DNA of 64,000 bases from Rhabditophanes sp. KR3021 (GCA_963281155.1 CAUJLY010000003.1:620001-684000), one strand, 5' to 3'. Shown: positions 10,852-24,480, counted from the first letter of the stretch. Translations and numbers: made by a program. Notes: generated by a model from the letters alone, not told the origin.

Positions 10852-13800
10852 ATGTCTGCTGATTCATCGGACGATGAAGGTCTCAATATTAATAGGAGGA
10901 AAACACGTCAAGTGACTCCTGAACCCAAGGAAGCCCCTGTTAGGCGATCCGCCAAACCTAATGATGTCAGGAAGGCACAGTTAGAAGAATTGAAGAAATC
11001 TAGGATGCTGGGTAAAAGTCATCGCCCAGATGTAAGTTCAATCACCATATTTATCCATCTTTATCTCATTGTCAGATCAACGCTATCGACCAACCTATCT
11101 ACGACGAAATAACGGAAGAAGAATACGTGGCCCAAGGATACCGCGACTTTCTGGAACGTGCTCCAGGGGACATGGATGGCTATGGGTCGGAAGACGATTC
11201 CGAAGATGAAGAGGAGGAGAAACGTCGCAAGGCGAAGAAAGGCAGGGGAAAGGATGGTAAGAATGACAAGAAAAAGGGACCCGGTGCTATGGATTTCTAT
11301 TGCAAGCCGGCTGAGAAGAAACAGGCTGTTAATGACAAGAAGGTCCTCATTAATGCTGACAAGTTGATGGCTTTTTTGGAGGAGGAAAATTTGATTGAGG
11401 AAGATGTGGTTGAGGAAGCAGTGGTGGTTCGAGAAGTCCTTTCAATTGCGCCATCCAAACAGAACCCCTTCAAGAGACCATTAATTGTTGATGAAGAGAC
11501 GGAGGAAAGACCTGCAAAGTCATCTAAAATTTGTGTTACGCCCCAAAAGAAAGTTGAAAAAGATAGGAATATAAACAAAAAAGTGGCTGATGAGGTGATA
11601 TCATTGAAGGCAGTAGAGCCGATCATCAAACCGTCTTTGCCACAAATGGTGCCAGAAGAAGCTATGGAGGTTGAGGCCGGTGACACTCCCCAGGACGACT
11701 TTGACTATGTCGGAAACTCCGATGAACTCCAGAGTGAATTCTCCTCTAAACTGGATGTTTCCATTGAACAACAACCAAATGTCAAGGGAGGTACAATCAA
11801 AATGTTTTATTCGGATGCCTTTGAAGACCCCAAAAGAAATGCGACTAGAGCTTACTTGTTTGGGCGACTAGAGAATGGAAAGAGTTGTGCTATTCTTCTG
11901 AACAACATCCAAAGGCAAGTCTATTTCGTGCCTAAGAACATTGAAGGGTGTGACGAGGTAGCAAACAAAACATCTATGCAGAAAGAAGTGCTAAAATATT
12001 TAAGTGACCGGTACAAAATAAAGAACGCCAAGACCAAATTCGTCAACAAAAAACTTGCTTTCGAGGATGAAGGCCTTAATGGAAAGGAAGTAAACTGCTT
12101 GGAAGTCATTTATTCTGGGTCAATGCCCAAAATAGATCCCACTGTTCAAGGAGGAACTTTCTCAAAAGTCTTCAACTCAACAACAACTGCCTTGGAAAGA
12201 ATTTTGCTCGAATGCAAATTGATGGGACCATCCTGGCTCCAAATAAGTAATGTCGTAGAAGTAGAAAGGAAAATCTCCCACTGTGATGTTGAGTATTCAG
12301 TAGAGATGGAAAATATTTGTGGGATCCAAAATATACCAGCGCCCAAATTCGGGTCTGCTCTCCGGCTCTATGCCTTTGACTTCCTGACTTGTCAAAACAG
12401 CAAGAAGGAAAATGAAATTGTTATGATTTCGGGCATGATTAAGAATGAGTATTCTTTACAATCACCCCACATTAATCCAGCTACCTTCAAAAGTGTTTGT
12501 TTTGTGACGAAACCACCCGGCCTTGCTTTGCCATTTGACTTTAAGGCGAAGATGAAAGTCCATAAGTTAGTTAATGTTCTTGAATTTCAAACTGAAAAAC
12601 AGATGCTAATCGCCTTTCTTAGCTCGATCTTTGATAATCAACCTGATGTCTTTGTCGGTCATGACATTTCTGATAAGCTAATGGTACTTCTCAAGAGAAT
12701 GGAGAAACTCGCCGTTCCTGAGTGGCACCAAATCTCAAAGCTCAAAAGAAGTCTGACTCTTTCAAAGTTTGGCTTTTCAAAGAATGCCCTACCCGAAATT
12801 ACTGCTGGCCGCTTAATTCTTGACTCCAAGCAATCAGCTACTGAATTGTCAAGATGTGTATCTTATGAGTTGGACGATTTGATGGATATGATGTTTAAAG
12901 AGACTGTTAACATCGACTTTGTTAATTCAGACATCTCCAGCCACTTTAAAGATTCAAATGAATTGTGTTGCTTGATAAAGAGGATGGCCAAATTGATTTG
13001 TTGTTCTTTGAGAATTGTTGATGGATTAAATGCCTTGCCATTATTTGCCCAAATTACGGGCATTGTTGGAGGAATTTTCTCAAAAACTTTGATGGGCGGA
13101 AGAGCGGAAAGAAATGACTACTTGTTGATGCATGCCTTTTATTCTAAAGGTTATCTCTTTCCTGACAAGTTTCAAAAAGTCTTTACTAAGAAGGATGGTG
13201 GGGAAACTACAGAGAAGAAAGGATCCTTTACTGGTGGTTTAGTCTTAGAACCAAAAAAAGGCTTATACGATCAGTTTATCCTACTACTTGATTTCAATTC
13301 TCTCTACCCAAGTATCATCCAAGAATACAACATCTGCTTCACCACTATTCCTAATTGTAAAGACGAACCGGGTGATGAAACGAACCTGCCAGCACTTCCT
13401 ACAGATGCCGTTGCAAATGGCATTTTGCCCGAAGAAATTCGGAACCTCGTCAATAAAAGAAAGGAAGTTAAACTGAAGATGAAAAATTATAAAAATTCTG
13501 AGGAAGTCAAAAAGCAGCTGGACATCCAACAAATGGGTTTGAAGTTAACTGCCAATTCCATGTATGGGTGTCTTGGTTTTTATGGTTCAAGATTTTTCGC
13601 TAAATCCCTAGCTGCTTTAGTTACCTTTAAGGGTAGAGAAATTTTGAAAGCTACTAAAGAACTTGTGGAGCATAAAGGACATGAAGTCATTTATGGGGAC
13701 ACAGATTCCATTATGGTCAATTCAAGATCGACTTCTTTGGTTGAAGCGAAGAAAATTGCGGGCGATATTATTAAGATCGTCAACCAAAATTATAAGTCCC

Positions 13801-15053
13801 TTGAAATTGATTTGGATGGTGTTTATAAGAGGTTGCTTTTGTTGAAGAAGAAAAAGTATGCTGGCCTTAGTGTTAATCCAAGTAATGAAAATGATGTGAA
13901 GGAAGAGCTTAAGGGGTTGGATATTGTGAGGAGAGATTGGTCTTTGATTGCTAAAGAAACTGGTAAAAGTATTGTTGGGTTGATTTTGAGTGATGCTGAG
14001 CGACAGGTCACTATTGATAAGATCCATGAGACGTTGGCTGAATTGAAGAATAAAATGGAAGCAAACTCTCTTCAAATTCACCAATTCGAAATTCTAAAGT
14101 CCTTGACTAAAAACCCCTCGGACTACGCTGATCCCAAATCTCAACCGCATGTTCAAGTTGCCATCCGTCTCAACAAACTGAACAACACCAAGTTTAGGCA
14201 AGGTGATGTCATCAAGTATGTAATCTGCCTCGATGGAACAGACAACCCAGCTACTCAAAGAGCGTATGCCATCACCGAACTTGAAACAAACCCAGAACTC
14301 AAACTGGATCTTGATTACTATTACAATCAGCAAATCTTGCCTATTGTTATTAGACTTTGTGAGCCTTTGGAAGAAACGGATGCTGTTAGGTTAGGAAATG
14401 CCTTGGGCGTCGATACTTCTAAGATGAAGGAAAAATTAAAGAAGGAATTTGTGCCGTCTGTTGAAGAATTGGGGTGGAATAGCAAGGATGCATTTGACAA
14501 TTGCGAGGGCTTTACAATTGAATGTCCAAATCCTGCTTGTATGGATATTTGTGTTGTAAGGGAACCGGTCCATTTGCTAAACGATAAGACCAGCTTGACT
14601 TTATCTGAATGTGAAAAGTGTGGAGAAAGCTACCTCAACAACAAAGGTACAATTAAAAATACTTTGACGGCACTTATGAATAGACACATCCATTTAAATG
14701 CCAAATCGCTTTATGTTTGTGATGATCAAACGTGTGGGGCTGGATCCGCTTACTGCTCTACTAAAATTTCCGGGGGGTTGCCTGTTTGCCTCAAATGCAA
14801 CAATGGTTCTATGAAAAAAGCTTATACGGTGGGAAACTTGTACAAGCAGCAACTATTTTTGGCTACTATCTTTGATTTAGAGTGGTGGCTGGATGAAAAT
14901 GAGGAGATTGCGAAAGAGGCTCGGGAAACATTGAATGAGAATGGCAACTACAGTGCTGTCAAATCATTCTACCAAGAATTACTCCAAATGGTCAATGAGT
15001 ACATGAAAAGGAACTCATATTCCAATGTAGATTTAGGTTTGCTTTTTGCCTGA
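10852..15053 (+). CDS. POLA1: DNA polymerase alpha catalytic subunit
   Basis: Exons are 10852-11031 and 11076-15053 (1385 aa), with a 44-base phase-0 intron. This is the B-family polymerase that extends primase-made RNA primers at replication origins and on the lagging strand. The N-terminus is acidic and basic-patched (EDDSEDEEEEKRRKAKKGRG), as in other POLA1 proteins. The polymerase core has motif A DFNSLYPSIIQEYNICF (about 798), motif B KLTANSMYGCLGF (about 882) and motif C YGDTDSIMV (about 932). The C-terminal cysteine clusters (CPNPACMDIC...CEKCGESY and CDDQTCGAGSAYC...CLKC, from about 1209) are the zinc and Fe-S type modules that bind the B subunit and primase. The length is close to the human 1462. 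The 3.98-kb second exon is uninterrupted. Confidence 0.97.
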
Positions 15054-15444
15054 TTTTTTTAATTTAATTTTTGTAAACTAATTTTTAACAATTGTGCTTT
15101 TTTAATATGAATAAAGTTATTTTTCTTTCTCGCAGTTGTATTCTTCTTATCTTATAAAAACAAAGTTTATATGCTATTTAAAATCAACAGCGGATAACAA
15201 AGCATATACCTAAAATAAGGCAGTGATGTTTTTGAAGCTTTAAAAAACTTTCTTGAGTCTTTATATAGTTTGAGATCAAATATTAATTATAGAACAATAA
15301 TTATCTTACACTGAGTCAATGTATGGACATATAAGTGCTGTTGAATGTCAAAATCTCCTTTAGTTTTGATTCCTTATAAATAAAAGAAACAGTTTTACAA
15401 ATAGTATGTTAACTAAAATTGAGTTTTTCAAATATGTAATATAC

Positions 15445-17979
15445 CTTACTCAAATCTATTTACTTGACTAGGTTATTTTCTTTTGAGTAAGTAGGTCCAA
15501 TATTTATGAGCAAGTAAGCAGAGTAAGTAGGCTTATATATTTTCGCGCGAGTAATTGAGTCACTTGAGTGTATTTCAATGTTGCTTACGCTGACCTAGTT
15601 GCTTGAGTAAGTCGCTTGGGAAGGTTATTTTTGTTTGAGTATATTTATATATTTGTGGTCAAATAATTGATTCATTTGAATAAGTTGAGTCACTTTATTT
15701 AAATTTGTTTTAGAAGGAATCATCGTCTTTTTAAAAGTCCATTTTGTCAAATTCATATCAAGATTTATTTATTTCATGCTAAATCGCTACCAGGGTTATT
15801 AATTCTTTTCTAAAATTGAAAAAGTCTTTAATTATAATAAATTACAAACATAAAGTTTCGATACTAGTTCAAGAACCGTAATTATGTCGCGTGCCTCTAA
15901 ATGTAAGACTATTTTTAGCCCATTTTAATTATCTGATATTTAGTCTATACAGACAAATGGTGTTTAACAACTACTGAAGGTGACCAAAGAAAATGTAATG
16001 AATGCATCAAACAATATTCCAAAGGCACAAGTTGTTCAATATGGTACAAGCATTTGGTTACGCATAAAAATTCAAAGAAAGTTTTGAAAGATAAATTATC
16101 GGAGAAGGTTTATAACTATGCATTAACGCTTGCAAATGTAAAAGATGTTTTGAAAGTTGATTTAACACAGGATGCAGAGGTTAATTTAATTAAGCAAAAT
16201 GATCTGTATCCGTTTAGTTTCAACAATAAAATAGTATTTCTAAAAGCTTCAGTTCAAGAGTTCGAATTAGCTACTCTGTTTGCTAAATTCAATTTACCTT
16301 TCGAAATTTTAAATGATGCAGGCTTCAAGTAAGTTAATTAAAAACTATATTTAAATAGTTACCTTAATATTTCAGAAGATTGTTAGCTTTTGATCCACCA
16401 AGCGGGGAAGCCATGTCATCGGTAGTTATTCCAAAAGTAGCAAATGAATGCAGAGAGAGTTTAATGCAACAAATTGCAGATTCATCGTATAGTATTTCTT
16501 TCGATGAAACAGTTTTTAGGAAAAAAAGTTTTGTAACTATTACAATAAGATTCCTTGGCAAAGATAGAAACTTAACCACTAAAGTTTTGGCATTTAGAGA
16601 ATTGACGACAAAAGGTACTGCTGATGTTAAACAATTAGTACAAACTGTTTTGAAAGAATTTAAACTTAATGGATCTCTTTTATCTTCACTTATTACTGGT
16701 GGGGATAGTGCTTGTCAGGAAATATGTAAAAATTCAAAGTGGCATCATTGTGTTTCTGATCTCTTGAATCTAATCGTTCAAAAAGGCCTTACTAAAATAA
16801 GTCCGCTGTTAAAAAATTACGGAAAATCGGCAATCTATTTAATTGTTCCCTCAAAATGCAAGCATTCAAAAGGCATGGCGGCACTAGAATTTTTCTGGAC
16901 AGTACTATAAGATGGAATGGTACATATGCAATGCTTAAATCAATCATAAAAAATGAAAAATCCTTAAAGAAGTACTTTGAAGAAGAAATCGACCAAACAA
17001 ATTATTACTTGTCAACTACTGAATGGGATGAAACAAAAAAAATTGTTTTAGTGTTAGAAGTGTTTGCTCAAATGACAGAAAAATTTTCTAGCAACCAGGG
17101 ATTGGTATTTGACATTATTCCTTCCTTCCTAAAAATTTATGATTTCTTGAAAAGTATTGTTATTTGCATTGAAGAGCCCAGTCTCTGCAATATTATCAAA
17201 AAGGCAAAACAACTCATTTTTATTGAGACATGTGAAATAGATACCGGACTTTATCTGACTTTTCTGAAAGCATTGGAAGTGGAGTATGAATCACTTTCCG
17301 AAGAAATTGCACAGGACATCGAAGAGATTTGGCTAGATGATATATCAGATAAATCCTCCTTTCCAAATAATAGCAAAGAGTTAATAATCACACTTTGTAC
17401 GGAAATTGAAAACAGATTGTATGACCTGGTTAAGAACGAAATGCTGTTAAAATCATTACTGGTGTCAACAAAGTATTCTTACAGTCAATCTTTACCAACC
17501 AGTTTATCCAAGTTTACTAATATTGAAGAGCCTTTGGAATTCTGGAAAAGCCTAGAAGATAAATTTGTGCCTCTCGTTGACTCCCTAACTCCAGCTAAAA
17601 CTAATCCAACAAAGTTGAGTTTTGGAAATTCCGATGTTAATGCTTATCGCTTTGCCATGCAAGAATGTGATGAATTGGATTCAGTTAGCAACTCATTTTG
17701 GGAGTCAAACAAAAAGTTCGGAGAGTATTGCAAATTTTATCAAGAATGCTTAATTGCTTTTCCCAGTTGTGTGCAATGCGATAGAAACTTTACTTACTTA
17801 GGATATATAAGGAATGTTTGCAGAGGAAATATGAGTTCCTCTACCTTAAATGATCTAACCATCATTCGTAATTTTTAAATTTCATTTGACATATCATCTG
17901 TTTGTTTTAATAATTGTTTTATTTTAATAATACATTTTCTTAAAACTTTTTATTTAACTTACTCAAGTCACTGAGCAGG
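15445..17979 (+). mobile_element. hAT-type DNA transposon, ends approximate
   Basis: A BED-finger/hAT transposase gene is flanked by copies of a short motif. TTGAGTAAGT variants occur at 15483-15492, 15521-15531 (GAGTAAGTAGG), 15555-15569 (TTGAGTCACTTGAGT), 15603-15612 and 15676-15695. The opposite orientation appears at 15445-15453 (CTTACTCAA) and to the right at 17957-17967. The 11-mer CTTGAGTAAGT at 15602-15612 is the exact inverse of 17957-17967. Clustered subterminal motifs in opposite orientations are usual for hAT elements. I could not fix terminal inverted repeats or an 8-base target duplication, so the borders given are those of the motif cluster. Confidence 0.5.
15884..17878 (+). 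pseudogene. hAT transposase with BED zinc finger, one frameshift
   Basis: Exons are 15884-15902, 15944-16328 and 16376-17878, with introns of 41 and 47 bases. An N-terminal BED finger is visible (WCLTTTEGDQRKCNECIKQY, then WYKHLVTH: CxxC followed by HxxxxH). The hAT core includes SYSISFDETVF and, after a frame change, DSTIRWNGTYAMLKSI, the conserved RWNxTYxML block. The C-terminal dimerisation region looks incomplete, lacking the usual final block. The frame breaks at the T5 run 16890-16894; one more base would give a continuous protein of about 635 residues. The element is therefore probably recent but immobile, unless the base is an assembly error. Confidence 0.75.
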
Positions 17980-18074
17980 TTGAGCATGAGTCACGTTAAT
18001 ATTTTGATTAAGTTAGATCGATTTCATGTACCAATGCAAAGCAAATTCTCAATTCTATTAATATCCGAAACTTT

Positions 18075-19477
18075 ATGGAATATAATACCATTGCAATACA
18101 CATGGACTCCAACAACGTATTAGAGGACATCCATATTGATACAATAGACTACGTTCTTCAAAGATCTTTCCCGTTATTAAATAAAATGGAAATCCTATTT
18201 GATGATGGTTATGATAAAGACAACGTGGATTATAATGACCAATTCTTAAAAACGTTTCAAAAAATACTTGAAGCTTTTCCGTTGCAAAAGATAACATCAA
18301 TGTCATTATATTTGCAAAATGTAATGCAAGCATGGCCATTAATCGAAAATGCGAAACCTCTTGAAGAATATATTAGAGTCAATTTAACTAATATAAAAGA
18401 AATCAAACTATTAGTTCCAATAAGAAAATTTGATTTTAAATCGAAGAACATTGAGAAAATTAGTTTCAAGATATTCAAGATCGAATTTAAAATATCACTC
18501 AATAATCCAAATACCGAAACTAGAAAGTGTGATGTTGAATTCTTTGAAAGATTTGCAAGGCTTTTGAATGATACAATTTGTGAAAAGAATCAAAACAAAA
18601 TCAAACTAACATTGTTGGACTACCCTCAGTTTAACATTCATTTGTTCGAAAGGATTTGTAAACTAAATTACGTTAATGTTCAATATTTTTTGAAATATTA
18701 CGATTTTTTGAAGCATACCTGCGAATGGACACCAAGATCATCGTTTAGCAGTTTAAAAGCACTTAATGTTACTATCCAATATTTGGAAAAGTATGCTTTA
18801 AAAAACGAAGCGGAAATAGTTAACAATTTATCCTATTTGATCAATTTGATTTTAAAATTTTACAAAATGTAGAAAGTATTGGAGCGAAAAGATTGAATTT
18901 ATTAAAGAAAGTTATCTATGCACTGCCAGCTTCTGTTCATACCCTGAAACTTATTTACATTCCTTTTTATCTTGATAATGAAGAACTTAACAAAACACTC
19001 CCAAACTTGAAATACTTGACGCTAACAACAGCTTATTGGAATGCATATGGACAATATCCTCAAAATTACTTCATGAAATTCCAACAATTGCAATTACTAT
19101 ATTTAGGTTGTGTTCAAGGTAACGAATTTGATTTTCCACCAAATTTACGGGTTCTTTTCGAATTTTGCATTAGTTCATGTGAAGAATCAACTAGATGCAC
19201 TCTTGTAACTTATCAATCTAATCCGCAATTGAACGAGTTTGGTGAAAAAGATTTCAGAGAATTTGAGAAAGAAAATTCTTTTTCCATTTCGGAGCATAAT
19301 AAATTTCAAGATGAATTATTCACAAAGAAAAAGTGTAATTGTGGTAAACTGAGAAGTCATTTCAAGAATGTCCATATCAAAAATTGGTTTCGAAATTCCT
19401 TTCAATGTATTAGTTTTGCAAATATAAAAGATTGGGACTTATATTTGAAGACGGACACAAACTACAAGAATTATTAA
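18075..19477 (+). pseudogene. LRR-like family member with one frameshift
   Basis: Two frames, 18075-18872 and the frame ending at 19477, form one protein of about 467 residues if a single missing base is allowed in the T/A-rich stretch 18844-18862. The C-terminal half aligns by eye with the intact protein at 32640-34385: LPNLKYLTL with YPNLKYFGF, FQQLQLLYLGCVQGNEFDFP with FKNLEVLSVGCLQNNKFAFP, KKCNCGKLRSHFKN with KKCFCSDTEAFLKH, and IKDWDLYL with IKDLDLYE. The N-terminal half is divergent and slightly shorter. No F-box is obvious. It sits directly behind the hAT element. It may be a real gene if the indel is artefactual. Confidence 0.6.
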
Positions 19478-20419
19478 ACAGCTTGGAATATTTTAACTTA
19501 TCCAAGAAGATTTTTTTATTGCACTTTATTTTACTAATTTTGAATATATTTTAATAAATTTATTTGTTAATGTACCTAATATAACTGACAATTCATTTGC
19601 GATCATTTAATATCTTTCAAAATGTCTTGGTGATTAATAAATTACTAGACGTTCTTCCAGTTTAAGGAGTGTATCTTTGATTTTATATAATCAACGAAAA
19701 GTTTGTCATATAATAATAAACATTACATACAAATTTATCAATTTTACCCCGAAGTTAGGCCTTTCTTGTATAATAAATGAATATGTCGTATTGTTAGGGA
19801 ATGTATAGTGCTCGATTTATCATGGCAAATGCAGTTTAATCTGGTACTTAATAAATTGTTACTTATAACTTTGTGTCATTAAAATGAGGGAATTTGATTT
19901 AATGGAAAATATTAAATATGGGCAGATATCTGTACAAAATTGACATCTTTTGATTTATTGTCCGTATCCTGAAAAAACAATATCAGTACAGCACACACCA
20001 ACAACAACTGAGTAACCATTTAGTGTAGACTTTTTCATCTTGTTTAGCGTATCAGAAAAGTACTCGAAACATACCGTAGCAAAACAGTAAGTTACTCCAT
20101 AATCTTCAGCTAGTAAGCTTTAAATACAAATAGAGCCGGTTGCTGAGAGAAAATGAGGAGTCAAACGAACTGATTTAGACAATTGCCGAATTAAAGTCAC
20201 TAAAAAATCCATTGCTGTTGTCAAATAATTATAACCAATTTCCGTTGTTAAATGATTAAAACCAATTGTTAAAGTTAACTTACTTTTAATCATTAACTAC
20301 AAACATCTTTTTAAAACAACAAAATACCTAAATATTTTAAAAGGTTTATTTTCAAAACAATTTAAATGAATGTACATAATTAAAATACCAGCAAATAATA
20401 AAAATTGTTTTGTCGACTA
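19478..20419. other. Intergenic between convergent genes
   Basis: AT-rich sequence with no protein-like frame, RNA gene or clear repeat. Confidence 0.5.
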
Positions 20420-21814
20420 TCAAACTTCCCCACGTCCAAAATTGTATACAAACTCACCAAAAAGTTTATGAATGTTTTGTTTGACTAGAGAAGCTTTAGC
20501 GCAACATTTGCAAGTCTGGAGCATCACCGCAATCGGCGTGTTCATGGCATTGGCGTTTCCGTTAATGGTAGTTGCTATGGTTCCAAGTCTACCGGTCATG
20601 ATCGAGCATCTGTGAGAGGAATGTGGAATTGTGGCACCACATACATCGCATTCAACAAAAGATCGACCCCAATATTCAAGATTATTGGGCAGGATGTCCT
20701 CAATACCACGTTCGTTTACGACTTTTCCACAGCTTTCGAGTAAAGTTGGAGGGTGACGGAGACCTTCAGCGGGGATATTGTCTAAGTCTAGACACTTGCA
20801 CTTTTTAAAATGAGATCTGAGTAGTTCTCCGTCCATAGTAGTTAGCATGTTTGCCATAGGCTGAATCGCTCCTACATAAAGTTCACTAATATGGAAGGAA
20901 TTTTTAAATATACCAGCTGGTAGAAAATAAATTGGGAAGTTTGAGACTATTTTAAATCTGACTATTGATTTCAATTTGGCTACTTCAGATGGTATGGTGA
21001 CGCACAAATTCCCTGAATAGTCCAATTCATGCAATCTCGAAAATCTCCCAATTGTTTTAGGTATGCCCGGAAAACTGTTATTTACTAGACAAAGCATTAT
21101 TATAGTTTTTGGAAGTGCAGCCAACAATTTTTCGCAAATTGCAGGAATTCTATAGGAATCACTTTCTTCCAATGCGTTGTTCCTTAAGTTCAAAGTGAAT
21201 CAAGCTATTCAATCTAGATAGACAAGCTAGAAATGACGATGGAAAAGTGTATTCACGCTTTTTCGGCAAGATATTATCCAGAATTAATGTTTTTAAATTT
21301 ATAGCGTTCCGAATGTTCCTAAAGGTTGAATCAAAGGGAGTCTGACGAATGATAATAGTTGTTAAGGTAATAGACGGTTTAAAATCTTGCCACTCTCTAA
21401 TTGAACTAATCTCTGCTTTTGTCGACACTGGCTTAAGCCTGCGCCGCCTCTTCAGATCCAAACCATCGAATTTTCTTCTACGGATATAAGACAGGTTGGC
21501 TATAAAATTTGTAATTTCATCTTCGTTAGACGAGACAATACAGACAATAGCTGAGGGATTAATGATAGTTACAGTCGTCATTTCGCGTTCGCCGATCCTT
21601 TTTACGTCTTTTATATTATCGTTTAGCTAAAGAAAAATATTATTTGACTAAATGTCTTACAACTCACTTTATACCTCATCTTATAATTGCCATACTTCAC
21701 AATCAGACCCATATCGGCAAAATCATCGCCTTCCTTGTCGACTGTGACAATGCCTTGCCTCATTACAATTCGATCCAGGGCAAGATCTCTAATGACGCAA
21801 ACTCTGCATTCCAT
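20420..21814 (-). CDS. lrr-1: LRR1-like leucine-rich repeat protein (CUL2 substrate receptor), one frameshift
   Basis: Exon 1 is 21814-21668. Exon 2 starts at 21626 after a 41-base intron. In LRR1 the family role is substrate recognition for a Cullin-2 ligase that unloads the replicative helicase at termination. Support: leucine-rich repeats (LNLRNNALEESD, IIMLCLVNNSFPGIPKTIG, LHELDYSGNLCVTIPSEVAK), then a C-terminal segment like LRR1: PPTLLESCGKVV, ECDVCGATIP and CKCCAKASL, matching the PLTLLESSARTI and CxCG blocks. The frame changes once at 21192-21194 (a T3 run in the coding sense); dropping one base gives about 450 aa and restores LIHLNLRNNALE. The assignment is by pattern; the repeat part is short. 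Confidence 0.6.
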
Positions 21815-23099
21815 TTTAATAAAATGATTAAAACTTAGATATCTTTAAAAACAAACATAAAATTGAGTAAGATCAATTTGTTACAAGAAAGGTATCCAAA
21901 AACATTTACTTTTTGTTCCAATTTCGTCTTAAGATTTGTTGTTTGGCATTGCAGCGATGGACTTTCCTGATATTGCCGTAAGAAATTGGTATAGTAGATG
22001 CTTTGAAATAATTTACGTTATCAAAATGAGATGATGCGGTTAAAATTATACATCAAGGTCCGTTTCATAAATTATAAATCACAAACTTTAAAAGATATTT
22101 AATTTGGAAAAATCGTTTGTATAAGTTGCCTCATACTCTGGGTGGGTGCATTCAATTAACAGTATTTAATTTGTTTTTTAAACAGGACCTGGCATATTAT
22201 TCATTTGCTTAAGTTAGAGAAAGGTGATTTTGGTCGGAATCATATACTTTTAATCATTTAGTTGCGTCAAATGTTTTTGTGGCTTAATCTGATGAAATAA
22301 TAGTAATAATAGAGGCTTTATAAAGAAATAAGACTTTTAAAATCCTTACCATTTCCGAATTGTATATTGTCACCATTTTTAGTCAAAGATACTGTTGATT
22401 AAATTCTCAAATAATGAATCTAAAAGAATTTATCGTCATGTTAGTTTACTGTAAATCACTAGCAATTTAGTTAGCTATAATTTATTAACAAGTTCTCATG
22501 AATGGATACCAGAATTTCATGGATTGATGTGAACTAATACTTTTATTAAATACTTCCTTAATGGTAAGAGAAATTATGTTTAAATTGTATAAACTATTTT
22601 AGCCTTTTTAAGCATCAAAGCCAGTAGATTAACAAAGAATACCAAAAATCGTCGTAGTGAAGGAATGAATTTAACAACAATTTTGTCACCTTCGTAATTG
22701 AATTATCAAACATAAATTAAAAGAACTTTCATATGCCTCAATGATTCAAATAAGTTATGCATTTTTAGAAAGCCAAGAATAAATCGAATACAGGTGTGCT
22801 ATTTCGGTAATTGTTTCAAAGTAAGAATACCAAATTTGAGTAGCGACTTTGTTAGATTCTTTCGAGATAATGGCACAAAACAATTGAAGTTTATAAAGAA
22901 CTTAATTTCGATCAGAGTAAATTAAGATTGTAGGAAGGTAATTTATGAACATGGCTATTTACTTTGCCTCCATTCAAATCAAATTTGTTAACTCTTGGTT
23001 TCAGTAGAAGCAAGACATTCAAAATCATAGATATTTCTTTTGAATAAACTAGTTTATTATAATAAAGAACCACTTAATTAATATACACATCATCTACTA
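21815..23099. other. Intergenic
   Basis: AT-rich with stops in all frames. No feature is supported. The right end is the 3' flank of MPC2. Confidence 0.5.
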
Positions 23100-23552
23100 T
23101 TAGTTAGTTAAAGCTAATGGTATTGAAGTTTCAGCAACAGCTTTCTGTTCTTTGGTATAATTGTGGTGAGCGATTCGGCAAAGCTGCATAAATCCAGTAA
23201 AGCCAACAAAAAAGTTTACGGAGGCTAGATAGTAGTTGATGGGTGTGATAACGAAGCAGTATCTCGTCCAAATAGCACCGGTCCCGAAGACAGCGATATA
23301 CTAAAAATAAAAAATAAATAAAGATACCAATTAGTCTGTTTATTTTACCTGAGATAGAGACAACTTATCAGCCGGTCTAGCTAAATCAGCTAATCCAGCC
23401 CCAACTAGACACCACTTAATAGTAGGTGCCCAAAAAAAGACGGTTTTAGGTCCAGCAGCATGGTTCCAGGCAGGTTTGGCAAAGCTAGGCAAGAGGGGAT
23501 ATACTACTTTGTCACCAACGCGGCATATTGACTTGTACAGTGCAGAAGCCAT
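23100..23552 (-). CDS. MPC2: Mitochondrial pyruvate carrier subunit 2
   Basis: Exons are 23552-23349 and 23300-23100 (134 aa), with a 48-base phase-0 intron. MPC2 pairs with MPC1 in the inner mitochondrial membrane to import pyruvate. Family blocks are WNHAAGPKTVFFWAPTIKW (residues about 29-47), LVGAGLADLARPADKLSLSQ and, in exon 2, WTRYCFVITPINYYLASVNFFVGFTG. Three hydrophobic segments fit the known topology. The start is placed at MASALYKSICRVGDK because this gives the family length; the frame stays open further upstream (to 23651) but without similarity. No MPC1 is present in the window. Confidence 0.95.
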
Positions 23553-24480
23553 TTGGACGGCAACAAAATTTATGTAAATCGTGTAACCATGGTTCCAATT
23601 GTTTCTTTCGACGAAGGTCGTTACGAGACAACAACGGGATGTGATTGACACAAGGTCAAAGCATTGATAAATTATGCTGGACGGGTGGTTCTGATAAGTG
23701 ATAAAACACTTCTTAGCAACGTTTAATTTAAACTAGTTTGTTATTGCAGGTTTAAATATAATTATTTTAGAGTGAAATTCAATTAGCAAATTCTTTTGAA
23801 TAAAATATGCAAACGCAAAATACTGTTTTAGGAACATATTAATTAACATGAATATCGTCAAGCAACAATTGGCATTAAATTAATCATAACTTATTGGCAA
23901 AAAATAATCAGTATTTGTTCTATGATGCCTTATGGTTTAATATAATGGAACACTGACTATAACCTCCTTGTGTTAGATAATTTTATCAAAATATGAATAT
24001 TAAGTGATACGTCAAATCACTAATTGAAAATGCTAATTTCCATACGTTAAAAGAAAGGCTTTAAATAAAAAACATTCTTTTTATCTAATTGGTGTTCCAT
24101 AGTTTGAGGTTTTGGATTGCATTCATCACTTTAACCAAGACTTACGGGGTAAACAACGGCGTTATATTTCAAGAGAGAATGAACATGGTCATTTGGTAAC
24201 TTCTTCAGGTAGACGATGGAATTGTGTGGCATCCGAAGACGAATGAGAGTACCGAAACACCAAATTGTACAACCTTTAATTAATTAACTCTATTTAAATA
24301 TTATCTATGATATTCTTAATAAAATAAATTTCTTTTGCCAACTTGTTTATCATTTAAAACTTATTGCGTATCACTAAATAATGTCTTCACTTCAAACAAC
24401 TGTAAAAATTTTATTCACATATCAAAAATATTAAATTAAAATTACAAGTAAAAATAGGTTTGTTAAATAAAAGAAGCAAA
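23553..24480. other. Intergenic with one exon-like island at 24146-24232
   Basis: Mostly AT-rich. On the minus strand, 24232-24146 is an ATG frame of 29 codons (MPHNSIVYLKKLPNDHVHSL...) that ends exactly at a GTAAGT donor in phase 0 and is clearly richer in G+C than its surroundings. It looks like an isolated exon, but no partner exon or family is identified. The plus strand is also open there for about 32 codons. Confidence 0.3.
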
